The translations under genes and the position numbers were made by a program. This document shows positions 10,244 to 17,044 of a DNA stretch of 64,000 bases, piece by piece. The DNA is from JACKCD01 sp041390905 (GTDB taxonomy: Bacteria; Chloroflexota; Anaerolineae; Promineifilales; Promineifilaceae), in NCBI GenBank assembly GCA_041390905.1, contig JAWKPA010000013.1, forward strand, positions 434,001 through 498,000. The letters run 5' to 3'. The notes under the pieces were generated by a model. It saw nothing but the letters and a program-made list of their open reading frames with translations, did not search any database and was not told the DNA's origin. Numbering within the stretch: position 1 is the stretch's first letter; the number at the start of each line of letters is the position of its first letter.

Positions 10244-10430
10244 TATGTTTGGTTATGTTTTTATGCGACATGTGGTTCAACACCGGTTTGGTGCGGGATT
10301 AACGGCCGTTCCAGCCGCCGCCCCAATCAGCACGACACAATTCACCAATTGTGGGAAACATCGTCATTGTTAGACAGTGACGATGTATGCGTTTGACAAG
10401 ACGAGCCTTCCCACAGCGGAAGGCTTTTTT
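10244..10430 (+). ncRNA. Candidate small structured RNA or attenuated leader
   Basis: About 187 bases between a good promoter and a good terminator without a convincing ORF. It contains consecutive hairpins: CACAATT/AATTGTG (10336-10353), a perfect 13-bp stem ACATCGTCATTGT/ACAGTGACGATGT with one G-U pair and a TAG loop (10358-10386), then the terminator stem. The length is in the range of 6S-like RNAs, but I could not show the 6S central bubble or an SRP signature. It may instead be the regulated leader of the HEAT-repeat gene at 10452. Confidence 0.4.
10404..10430 (+). terminator. Rho-independent terminator upstream of the HEAT-repeat gene
   Basis: AGCCTTCC at 10404-10411 pairs with GGAAGGCT at 10418-10425, followed by T6 in total. 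It is 21 bases before the next start codon. Confidence 0.8.
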
Positions 10431-10451
10431 ATTTGCTGAGGTATTTGGAAC

Positions 10452-10973
10452 ATGAACTACTATGTCCGATTTGAATCTTTACAGGAGTGGCTGGTGCGTA
10501 ACCCAGCCGTTGCCCCGTTTTGGGGAATGCCCAACCGCATCATGAAAACGGCCGTTTTGAGCAATGAAGTATTTGACCAGCTTGCCAGCGGCATCACCCA
10601 CCCCAACCCCCGCGTCCGTTTTGAAACAGCCCATTTGGCCGATCATCTGGATGACGAACGCAGCTTTCCTGTTTTGCTCGCGCTATGCCACGATCCCATG
10701 CCCAAAGTCCGCGCCGAAGCCTTGCACGGGCTGGCTTGCGAGCGGTGCAACAGTTGCCCGTTGCCCGTTGACGGCCTCAACCTGCTCATTGATGCTGCCC
10801 TCCACGATGAAAGCGACAAGGTACGCCATAAAATGGTTGACACCTTTCCCTTTCACTCCCCCGATCCACGCATCGAGCAAGCATTAAGCCACATCGCCGC
10901 CCATGACTGCAACCCCGACCTTCGCACCAAAGCAGAGCAGGCACTGCAACGCCTTAGAATGGAAATTAAATAA
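10452..10973 (+). CDS. HEAT-repeat-like protein
   Basis: A 173-residue soluble protein. Residues ~45-165 form helical pairs with the HEAT pattern (NPRVRFETAHLADHL, DPMPKVRAEALHGLA, SDKVRHKMVDTF, NPDLRTKAEQALQRL). Such proteins are scaffolds or, in the PBS-lyase HEAT subgroup, chromophore-related; neither role is shown here. It has Cys residues in CERCNSC (~97-102), a possible metal or redox pair. The last residues, RMEIK, and the stop are encoded by the start of a dispersed palindromic repeat (10959-11049), so the original C-terminus may have been different. Confidence 0.75.
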   Translation: MNYYVRFESLQEWLVRNPAVAPFWGMPNRIMKTAVLSNEVFDQLASGITHPNPRVRFETAHLADHLDDERSFPVLLALCHDPMPKVRAEALHGLACERCNSCPLPVDGLNLLIDAALHDESDKVRHKMVDTFPFHSPDPRIEQALSHIAAHDCNPDLRTKAEQALQRLRMEIK

Positions 10974-11049
10974 CTTATACATTTAGAAGTTCAACTTCTC
11001 AGAAGAAGTTGAACTTCTTGCGTAACTTATTTAATCCTCGTTCCTTAAG
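10959..11049. repeat. 91-bp palindromic element, copy 1
   Basis: The inner arms are AGAAGTTCAACTTCT (10985-10999) and AGAAGTTGAACTTCT (11004-11018). The outer parts (ATGGAAATTAAATAA and TTATTTAATC) are also roughly inverted. It is near-identical to 53880-53970. It overlaps the 3' end of the HEAT-repeat gene. Confidence 0.85.
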
Positions 11050-11091
11050 TCATAAAAGGTGGGGCGCAGCAGGAGTGCTGCGCCCCATTTC

Positions 11092-13608
11092 CTACCGAAA
11101 CCGCCGCAGCCGCAGTGCATTGCTGACCACGCTAATGCTGGAAAACGCCATTGCGCCCGCTGCCAAAATGGGGTGAAGCTGCCGCAAAAACTCTGGTGCC
11201 CAGGTAAACGGTGCCAAAATCCCGGCGGCAATGGGGATCAGTGCCGTGTTGTAGCCAAACGCCCAGCCCAAATTTTGCCGAATATTCCGCATAGTCGCCT
11301 TGGACAACCGAATGGCCTGCGGTACGCTGCGTAAATCGCCGCGCATCAGGGTAATATCGGCCGTTTCCATCGCCACATCCGTCCCCGTGCCAATCGCCAT
11401 GCCCACATCGGCCTGCGCCAGGGCAGGGGCATCGTTGATACCATCCCCAACCATCGCCACCGTCAACCCTTCGCCCTGCAACTGCTTGACATAATTGGCC
11501 TTGTCGCCTGGCAGCACCTCGGCAAAAATGCGCTCAATGCCAACTTCGCGGGCAATGGCTTCGGCCGTGGCCTGGTTGTCGCCGGTCATCATCACCACCG
11601 TCAACCCTTGCTTGTGCAGCACCGCCACCGCCTCGCGTGACCCCTCTTTGATGGTGTCGGCCACGCCAATGATGGCACTGGCTTGACCATCCACTGCCAG
11701 CCACATCGCCGTTTTGGCTTCAGCCTGCAACGCCTCCGCCTTGGGAGCCAACCCGTTGAGTGCCACCTGCCGCTGCTCCATCAGCCGCAAATTGCCCAGC
11801 AAAACGGCGTGGCCGTCTACTTCGGCAGCAATGCCATGCCCGGCTACCGCCTCAAAAGCGTCCGGCGTTGCCAAAGCCAGCCCTTTTTCCTGCGCCGACC
11901 GCACAATGGCTTCACCCAGTGGGTGTTCCGAACCGCGCTCGGCGGAGGCAGCCAGGTAGAGAAGCTGGGATTGGAGATTGGAGATTGGAGATTGTGAACC
12001 TTCATTAATCTCCAAGCCCCAATCTCCAATCTCCGCACTGGGCACAATGTCAGTAACCGTTGGCTCACCTTTGGTAATGGTTCCCGTTTTGTCGAGGACA
12101 ACGGCCGTTAATTTCTGCACCTGTTCCAAGGCCGCGCTGTTTTTAAACAAAATCCCCTGTTCGGCACCCTTGCCCACCCCAACCATAATTGAGGTAGGGG
12201 TTGCCAGCCCCATGGCGCAGGGACAGGCAATCACCAGCACGGCAATCAGCCGCAGCAGCGCCGGGACAAAACCGGCTCCGCTCATTAGCCAGATGACAAA
12301 GACCAGCACCGCCAACCCAATGACGGTCGGAACAAAGTAGGCCGACACCTGGTCTACAATACGCTGGATGGGGGCCTTGCTCCCCTGCGCCTGCTCCACC
12401 AGCTTGATAATTTGCGCCAGGGCCGTTTCCTTGCCCACCTTGGTGGCCTCAAACTGAATTAGCCCTTGCTTGTTGAGGGTGGCACCAATTACCTGGTCGC
12501 CCACTTGTTTGGCAACGGGCAGCGATTCACCGGTGATCATGCTTTCGTCGAGGGTAGAACGGCCGTTAATCACCACCCCATCCACCGGCACCTTCTCACC
12601 CGGCCGCACCACCACAATGTCGCCCCAGTTTACTTCGGCAATCGGGATGTCAACCTCTACCCCGTTGCGCACCACTCGCGCCGTTTTCGCCTGTAGCCCT
12701 ATCAGCTTCTTGATCGCCTCGCTGGTGCGCCCCTTCGCCCGCGCCTCCAGCAGTTTGCCCAGCACAATCAGCGTAATGATCACCGCCGACGTTTCAAAGT
12801 ACACATGGTCGCCCAGGGCGTTGCTGTTCCAAAACGTCTTCGCCAGCAGCACGGCAATGCTATAGATATAGGCCACCGACGACCCCATTGCCACCAGCAC
12901 ATCCATGTTGGCGCTGCCGTTGCGCAAGCTTTTGTACGCCCCTACGTAATAATCCCAGCCGACATAAAATTGCACTGGCGTTGCCAGCAGCAAGAAGAGC
13001 CAGTTGACCCAGGTGGCGTGTGCCCAATGCCCCACCAGCCCCAAATCCCGCGACATGCTGAAAATGAACAGCGGCAGCGAAAAAATGAGACCCACAATAA
13101 AGCGCATCCATTGGTGCCTGATTTCCGCTTCCCGTGCCGCCGCTTCGGCATCTTCGGCGTCTTCGGTGCCGCTGGTTTCCACCACGTCATAGCCCGCCTT
13201 CCGCACCGCCGCCACCATGTCGGCTCGCGTCACCACGCCCGGCGCATATTGCACCGTTGCTTTCTCATTGGCGTAATTGACGGTGGCTTCCAGCACTCCC
13301 TCCACCTTGTTCAGCCGCCGCTGAATACTGTTGGCGCAGTTGGTGCAGGTCATGCCCAGCAGCGGTAGCTCCAATGTGGCTGTGGGAATTTCGTATCCGG
13401 CTCGCTGGACGCGGGCAATAATATCGGCCGTTACCTGCTTGCTGTCAATTTGCGCCGGGTTATAGCTTACTGTCACCTTTTCGCTGGCAAAATTGACTAC
13501 GGCATCGGTTACACCCGCCACTTTTTTGGCGTTGCGCTCCACCGAAGCCACGCAGTTGGCGCAGGTCATGCCCAGCACCGGCAGCGTTACCTGTTTTTGT
13601 TCAGACAT
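11092..13608 (-). CDS. copA: Copper-exporting P1B-type ATPase
   Basis: An 838-residue inner-membrane pump that exports Cu(I) using ATP. Two N-terminal HMA domains carry GMTCANC (Cys16/Cys19) and GMTCTNC (Cys88/Cys91). The membrane metal site is the CPC in VIACPCAMGLATPTS. The phosphorylation motif DKTGTITKGEP begins near residue 506, and the hinge motif GDGINDAPAL and the end motif follow. The start ATG at 13606-13608 is preceded by GAGGA. Unusually, about 23 residues (about 525-547) between the P-site and SEHPLGEAI are encoded by a heptamer hairpin repeat in frame; all catalytic motifs remain. It is the last gene of csoR-copZ-copA. Confidence 0.95.
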   Translation of the reverse strand: MSEQKQVTLPVLGMTCANCVASVERNAKKVAGVTDAVVNFASEKVTVSYNPAQIDSKQVTADIIARVQRAGYEIPTATLELPLLGMTCTNCANSIQRRLNKVEGVLEATVNYANEKATVQYAPGVVTRADMVAAVRKAGYDVVETSGTEDAEDAEAAAREAEIRHQWMRFIVGLIFSLPLFIFSMSRDLGLVGHWAHATWVNWLFLLLATPVQFYVGWDYYVGAYKSLRNGSANMDVLVAMGSSVAYIYSIAVLLAKTFWNSNALGDHVYFETSAVIITLIVLGKLLEARAKGRTSEAIKKLIGLQAKTARVVRNGVEVDIPIAEVNWGDIVVVRPGEKVPVDGVVINGRSTLDESMITGESLPVAKQVGDQVIGATLNKQGLIQFEATKVGKETALAQIIKLVEQAQGSKAPIQRIVDQVSAYFVPTVIGLAVLVFVIWLMSGAGFVPALLRLIAVLVIACPCAMGLATPTSIMVGVGKGAEQGILFKNSAALEQVQKLTAVVLDKTGTITKGEPTVTDIVPSAEIGDWGLEINEGSQSPISNLQSQLLYLAASAERGSEHPLGEAIVRSAQEKGLALATPDAFEAVAGHGIAAEVDGHAVLLGNLRLMEQRQVALNGLAPKAEALQAEAKTAMWLAVDGQASAIIGVADTIKEGSREAVAVLHKQGLTVVMMTGDNQATAEAIAREVGIERIFAEVLPGDKANYVKQLQGEGLTVAMVGDGINDAPALAQADVGMAIGTGTDVAMETADITLMRGDLRSVPQAIRLSKATMRNIRQNLGWAFGYNTALIPIAAGILAPFTWAPEFLRQLHPILAAGAMAFSSISVVSNALRLRRFR
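11966..12034. repeat. Heptamer inverted-repeat hairpin inside copA, locus 5
   Basis: GGATTGGAGATTGGAGATTG, a spacer GTGAACCTTCATT, then AATCTCC, AAGCCCC, AATCTCC units. The spacer closely matches that of loci 2 and 9. Length is a multiple of three, so the copA frame is kept. It encodes a peptide containing IGDWGLEINEG and SPISNLQSQ. Confidence 0.85.
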
Positions 13609-13618
13609 ATTCCTCACA

Positions 13619-13653
13619 CAAAAAAGTGCCACCTTCCCCGAAGCTGGCACTTT
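13619..13653 (-). terminator. Rho-independent terminator-like hairpin between copZ and copA
   Basis: AAAGTGCCA at 13623-13631 pairs with TGGCACTTT at 13645-13653. On the minus strand a run of T follows. If active, it would reduce copA relative to csoR-copZ, giving an excess of chaperone over pump. Confidence 0.7.
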
Positions 13654-13660
13654 GCTATAA

Positions 13661-13714
13661 AGAGATTGGAGATTCGAGATTGGCTGCTGTTAATCGCCAA
13701 TCTCAAATCTCCAT
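13661..13714. repeat. Heptamer inverted-repeat hairpin, locus 6
   Basis: AGAGATTGGAGATTCGAGATTGG is mirrored by CCAATCTCAAATCTCC. It lies 4 bases beyond the copZ stop codon. Confidence 0.75.
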
Positions 13715-13718
13715 TTAG

Positions 13719-13940
13719 TTATAAAATCTGGATCAGCCCTTCGGGGGGATAGTTGATCTCTTGCAACAGAGCATGGATTTTTTCCCAATTGGCTGGTTCT
13801 TGCCATTCGACGGTTACTTGCTTGGTTCCCTGATCGGCCTTGACGCTGGTAACACCAGCCAGATCGCCTACTTCCATTTCAATGGTGTGGGTGCAGTGAC
13901 CGCAGCTAATGTTGGGAACGGTGAATGTTTTTGTGGACAT
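13719..13940 (-). CDS. copZ: Copper chaperone, HMA domain
   Basis: A 73-residue single HMA domain with ISCGHC giving Cys13 and Cys16, the Cu(I) ligands. Such proteins carry copper in the cytoplasm and hand it to CopA N-terminal domains. AGGAGA lies eight bases before the ATG. It sits 57 bases downstream of csoR and upstream of copA on the same strand, as in the classic csoR-copZ-copA operon. MxCxxC-type chaperones usually have Met before the first Cys region; here the motif is NISCGHC, which is common in CopZ. Confidence 0.9.
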   Translation of the reverse strand: MSTKTFTVPNISCGHCTHTIEMEVGDLAGVTSVKADQGTKQVTVEWQEPANWEKIHALLQEINYPPEGLIQIL

Positions 13941-13997
13941 GAGTGGTTTCTCCTAAATGGTTTCGACAGGATTTCTCTGGAATCTTGTCGTATTTGT

Positions 13998-14276
13998 TTA
14001 GATTTTGGCCGACATCTCAAAGACGCTGGAAACTTCCTGTAGCACTTGCTCCCGTTCATCTGGGTCATCACCACGAATGGCGGTGGTGACGCAGGTGTGC
14101 AGGTGGTTATCAAGGATAAGGGCACTGACCTTGTTTAAGGCGGCTTGCACGGCCTGAATCTGCTTGATGACATCAATGCAGTAAGTATCTTCTTCCACCA
14201 TGCGCTCGATGCCCTTGATATGCCCGGCGGCACTTGCTAACCGACGTGTTACTTGCTTGCGAGTTGTTTCATCCAT
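13998..14276 (-). CDS. csoR: CsoR-family copper-sensing repressor
   Basis: A 92-residue all-helical repressor. The Cu(I) ligand triad is visible with the correct spacing: Cys33 (TYCIDV), His58 and Cys62 (NHLHTC). This matches the Cys-x24-His-x3-Cys pattern of true CsoR rather than RcnR or FrmR (RcnR/FrmR ligands differ). Apo-CsoR binds GC-rich palindromes and is released by Cu(I). Such a site (14311-14337) overlaps the likely transcription start of this operon, so autoregulation is expected. The ATG at 14274-14276 has only a weak AAAAAGA upstream. Confidence 0.93.
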   Translation of the reverse strand: MDETTRKQVTRRLASAAGHIKGIERMVEEDTYCIDVIKQIQAVQAALNKVSALILDNHLHTCVTTAIRGDDPDEREQVLQEVSSVFEMSAKI

Positions 14277-14310
14277 TCTTTTTAGATGTTGTCCTGTTTG
14301 TTTTTCAATC

Positions 14311-14337
14311 TATACCCCCCCCCAGGGGGGAGGGGAT
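14311..14337. promoter_or_regulatory. Probable CsoR operator
   Basis: TATACCCCCCCCC-A-GGGGGGAGGGGATA: a pseudo-palindrome of a C-run and G-run flanked by TAT/ATA. This is the form known for CsoR operators. It covers the +1 region predicted from the promoter at 14345-14372. Confidence 0.75.
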
Positions 14338-14344
14338 AATGTGA

Positions 14345-14372
14345 ATTATAGGCTAAGTAACCAGGCTGTCAA
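14345..14372 (-). promoter_or_regulatory. Promoter of csoR-copZ-copA
   Basis: On the minus strand a consensus TTGACA (14372-14367) and consensus TATAAT (14350-14345) are separated by 16 bases. The start point would fall in the CsoR site, so a bound repressor would block a strong promoter. Confidence 0.8.
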
Positions 14373-14459
14373 GGTCTGTTTTGCCAATGGAAAGATGTTT
14401 TGTAAGGAAACTCCTGACACGCCTGGGGCAAAAATGGTGAAGAATGTGCAAAAACGGAT

Positions 14460-14488
14460 TTGACCCAAGGTAGCGAAAATGCTATACT
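14460..14488 (+). promoter_or_regulatory. Sigma-70-type promoter upstream of the alpha/beta hydrolase gene
   Basis: TTGACC at 14460-14465 and TATACT at 14483-14488 with a 17-base spacer. Transcription would begin near 14495, about 95 bases before the ATG. Confidence 0.7.
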
Positions 14489-14507
14489 ATTTATGGCTCC
14501 CCCCCCA

Positions 14508-14553
14508 GAGGTGAACCGTTAGGCGCCCGTCTAACGGTCACCTCACTTTTTTT
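14508..14553 (+). terminator. Leader terminator (possible attenuator)
   Basis: GAGGTGAACCGTTAG at 14508-14522 pairs with CTAACGGTCACCTC at 14531-14544 (14 bp, one bulged A) and is followed by ACTTTTTTT. It lies between the promoter and the coding start of the hydrolase, so the gene would be expressed only by read-through or antitermination. No alternative antiterminator stem was found by eye. Confidence 0.75.
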
Positions 14554-14589
14554 ATATGGGCAAAATTCCCCAAACTGTGTTACAAAAGA

Positions 14590-15294
14590 ATGATGAGTGA
14601 TAACGGCCGTTTTCCCCAACTCGTTACAACTGGTTACGCCTATCAAACAACCGGGCTGGTGCATCGCGTACGCCGGCCGGAAGGCGAAGCCCCACACCCC
14701 ACCGTCATCATGCTGCAAGGGCGTGCTGGCAACGAAGACGTCATGTGGGTTTTTGCCCGCACCGTGCCGGCCAACTGGCTGCTCGTTGCCCCCCGCGCCA
14801 TTTATGATGACCCTGACGAAGGGGGCTACTCATGGCATTTGCCTGTCCGCGATGGCTGGGCAATGCTGACAACCTTTGCTGAAGCGGTGGCGCGGGTAAC
14901 ACGGCTGGTGGAAGCATTGCCAGAGCTATATGGAGCTGACCCGGATCAAATTTACCTGATGGGCTTTAGCCAGGGGGCGGCACTGAGTTTGGCCCTGGCA
15001 CTGGATGAGCCGGGGCGGTACCAAGGGGTAGCCGGGCTGGTAGGGTTTATGCCTACCACATCGCCGTCGCTTTTGGCAACGGCACCGCTACTGCATTTGC
15101 CGGTGCTGCTGCTGGCGGGAACGCAGGATGAGCGGATTCCGCTTGAGAAGGCGCAGGAGGCAGCAACGGCCGTTCGTGCCGCTGGTGCCTACCTTGAATA
15201 CCGTGAATATGACACCGGTCACAAGCTCAATGGGGCGGGGATGCGCAAGCTGACGAATTGGTGGGCAGAGCGGGAAGCGATAAGGAGCAGGTAA
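14590..15294 (+). CDS. Carboxylesterase/phospholipase-type alpha/beta hydrolase
   Basis: A 234-residue cytoplasmic serine hydrolase of the Abhydrolase_2 type. The catalytic triad is Ser127 in GFSQGAA, Asp180 in AGTQDERIP and His211 in DTGHKL. Oxyanion residues are likely in the LQGRAGNED loop (~42-50), where the family usually has LHGRG. Substrates are commonly short-chain esters, lysophospholipids or thioesters; none is indicated here. Two adjacent ATG codons (14590 and 14593) could start it, and neither has a strong Shine-Dalgarno. A promoter and a leader terminator precede it. Confidence 0.88.
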   Translation: MMSDNGRFPQLVTTGYAYQTTGLVHRVRRPEGEAPHPTVIMLQGRAGNEDVMWVFARTVPANWLLVAPRAIYDDPDEGGYSWHLPVRDGWAMLTTFAEAVARVTRLVEALPELYGADPDQIYLMGFSQGAALSLALALDEPGRYQGVAGLVGFMPTTSPSLLATAPLLHLPVLLLAGTQDERIPLEKAQEAATAVRAAGAYLEYREYDTGHKLNGAGMRKLTNWWAEREAIRSR

Positions 15295-15350
15295 TCATCG
15301 GCGAGTTGGTACAAGCATTGCTTTGCCCTAAAGATTTAGGCTACAATGTC

Positions 15351-15579
15351 ATGATGATGCAAGTAACGATTCATGAAGCACAAGCGCAATTATCGAAATT
15401 GATTCAACAGGCATTGGCTGGGGAAGAAGTGATCATTGCAAAAGGGCAACAACCCCTTGTTCGCCTGGTTGCCTGAGGTTCTGCCGCAGCGTCGCATGGG
15501 TTATGCCAAAGGGATTATTCTTTATATGGCTGATGATTTTGATGCGCCTTTGCCAGAATTTGCGGAATACATGGCATGA
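15351..15579 (+). pseudogene. Phd/YefM-like antitoxin, frameshifted
   Basis: The N-terminal half (MQVTIHEAQAQLSKLIQQAL, then GEEVIIAKGQQPLVRLV) is typical of Phd/YefM antitoxins that pair with PIN toxins. That frame ends at 15474-15476. The expected C-terminal half continues in the +1 frame from about 15475 (MGYAKGIILYMADDFDAPL), where neutralising segments such as DDFDAPLPE are normally found. The corrected gene ends at 15579 and overlaps the toxin start by ATGA. A single base change near 15465-15480 would repair it. Either the locus is decaying or the assembly has an error; the broken toxin next to it favours decay. Confidence 0.75.
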
Positions 15580-15959
15580 AGTTGCTGTTAGACACACATG
15601 TGTTTTTATGGAGCATCAGTGGGGGACTGCTAAGCCAACCAGCCCGTCCTGCTCTTGTTGACGTTGAAAATCAACTATTCTTTAGTGCCGTCAGCTATTG
15701 GGAAATCTGCATCAAGATGAGCATAGGCAAGCTGATCCTGGCGGATAATTGGGCTGAGTAATTTAACGCTGAGATGGCAGCTAACGGCATTCTTTGGCTG
15801 CCCGTTGAGCAAAATCATTGCCGGCAGATTCTTGATCTGCCTCCCGTTCATCAAGACCCTTTTGATCGCTTGCTGGTGGCGCAGGCAATTTGTGAAGGGA
15901 TGACCATTGTGATCGGGGATCGATCTATTCCCAAATATCCAGTACCTACCTTATGGTAA
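15576..15959 (+). pseudogene. PIN-domain (VapC-like) toxin with in-frame stop
   Basis: It begins MKLLLDTHVFLWSISGG, the usual start of this PIN group with a first catalytic Asp, and includes FFSAVSYWEICIKMSIGKL. A TAA at 15759-15761 interrupts the frame after ADNWAE. The same frame then continues FNAEMAANGILWLPVEQ and DPFDRLLVAQA, which carries the second acidic cluster. Without the stop it would be about 127 residues, the normal toxin length. With the frameshifted antitoxin before it, this is a dead or decaying type II toxin-antitoxin module. The site of the stop lies between the two halves of the active site, so a truncated product would be inactive. Confidence 0.8.
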
Positions 15960-15963
15960 GCCG

Positions 15964-16776
15964 CTATGGCTTGTTACTTGCCAACTTTTCTGCCAGCACA
16001 ACGGCCGTTTCCAGAAACGCCTGCGCCACGGGGCTGGTGGGGTCGGCCTGCATGAGGGGGCTGGCCTGGTTGATGCCGGTGGAGATAACGGCCGTTAATG
16101 GCACCCGCCCAATAATTTCGACATCGGCCAACGTGTCTGGCCGCCAGCGGCTGGAGCGTTGAAAAATCTCGTGTTTTTCATGACAGTTGGGGCAAATAAA
16201 ATAGCTCATATTCTCGACTAGCCCCAAAATCGGCACCCCCGCTTCCCGAAACATTTGCAGCGAACGGCCGGCATCCAGCAGGCTTAAATCCTGCGGCGTG
16301 GTCACAATCACCACCCCCTCGATTACCCGCGCTTGCAGCAAATCAGCCTGCGGCTGCCCGGCCGACGGGGGCAAGTCAATCAGCAGATAATCCAATTCTC
16401 CCCACACTACATCCCGCAGCGTTTGCACCACAAGCTGCCCTACTGCCGCCGCTGGCGGGTTAATCACCTGCCCTTCTGCCAGCAGCAGCCCCACCGACAT
16501 CACCTTGAGGCCAAAACGCTCAAGGGGCTGGATGTAGGGCTGGGCAGCGGCGCGGCGCACCACGGGGACAAAGGCCTTGCTTTTTTTGCGCTGGTGAATG
16601 CCCAGCATCAGCGGCACGTTGGGGCCATAGATGTCGGCATCAAACACAGCCACCCGTGCCCCTTGCTGCTGCAAGGCCAGTGCCAGGTTGACGGTGACGG
16701 TGGTTTTGCCCACGCCACCTTTGCCGCTGGCAATGGCAATGACGTGGCGGACGGAGGGGAGAAGGTTTTGAATCAT
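15964..16776 (-). CDS. mrp: Mrp/NBP35-family Fe-S carrier P-loop ATPase
   Basis: A 270-residue soluble ATPase of the Mrp/ApbC family. It has the deviant Walker A GKGGVGKTT at residues 18-26, the switch regions DADIYGPNVP and LLIDLPPSAG, and a CPNC motif near residue 200 that binds a transferable Fe-S cluster at the dimer interface. The N-terminal DUF59/MIP18 domain of many bacterial Mrp proteins is absent. The start ATG at 16774-16776 directly touches a tandem-repeat hairpin, so there is no ordinary Shine-Dalgarno. Gene order gives no specific client. Role in Fe-S assembly is family knowledge. Confidence 0.88.
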   Translation of the reverse strand: MIQNLLPSVRHVIAIASGKGGVGKTTVTVNLALALQQQGARVAVFDADIYGPNVPLMLGIHQRKKSKAFVPVVRRAAAQPYIQPLERFGLKVMSVGLLLAEGQVINPPAAAVGQLVVQTLRDVVWGELDYLLIDLPPSAGQPQADLLQARVIEGVVIVTTPQDLSLLDAGRSLQMFREAGVPILGLVENMSYFICPNCHEKHEIFQRSSRWRPDTLADVEIIGRVPLTAVISTGINQASPLMQADPTSPVAQAFLETAVVLAEKLASNKP

Positions 16777-16849
16777 GGTAATCGGTAATCAGTAAACAGT
16801 AAGCAGTTGACCGATGACCGATTACTGATGACCGATTACCGATTACTGT
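16777..16849. repeat. Heptamer inverted-repeat hairpin, locus 7
   Basis: Units GGTAATC, GGTAATC, AGTAAAC, AGTAAGC, AGTTGACC on the left and the complementary CGATTACTGATGACC, CGATTACCGATTACTG on the right. The unit sequence differs from the GGAGATT loci but the layout is the same. It starts on the base after the mrp start codon (minus strand). Confidence 0.8.
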
Positions 16850-17044
16850 CCCCTGGTTCTCATTTGTTTCTTAACGGCCGTTTATACAACCCTTATGCTA
16901 AGTTTACACTTTTTTTACCACTATGTTCCACAATCTTAACTATCAGATTCAGTGGTTTACAAAACGGTGTAGCGGTATTGGGCAATGGTGGCGTGGGGGT
17001 TCACCCTCCACGTCCGACGCTCCACCAACTTTCAGGAGATTCAG

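Noticed and set aside
10122..10373. 83-codon frame downstream of the VOC gene
   Set aside because: Its first third is translated tandem repeat, and the rest overlaps the candidate RNA and its promoter.
10244..10430. 6S RNA or SRP RNA identity for the candidate ncRNA
   Set aside because: The size is suitable for 6S, but the long rod with a central bubble could not be drawn, and the SRP helix-8 signature is absent. It is kept only as an unnamed candidate.
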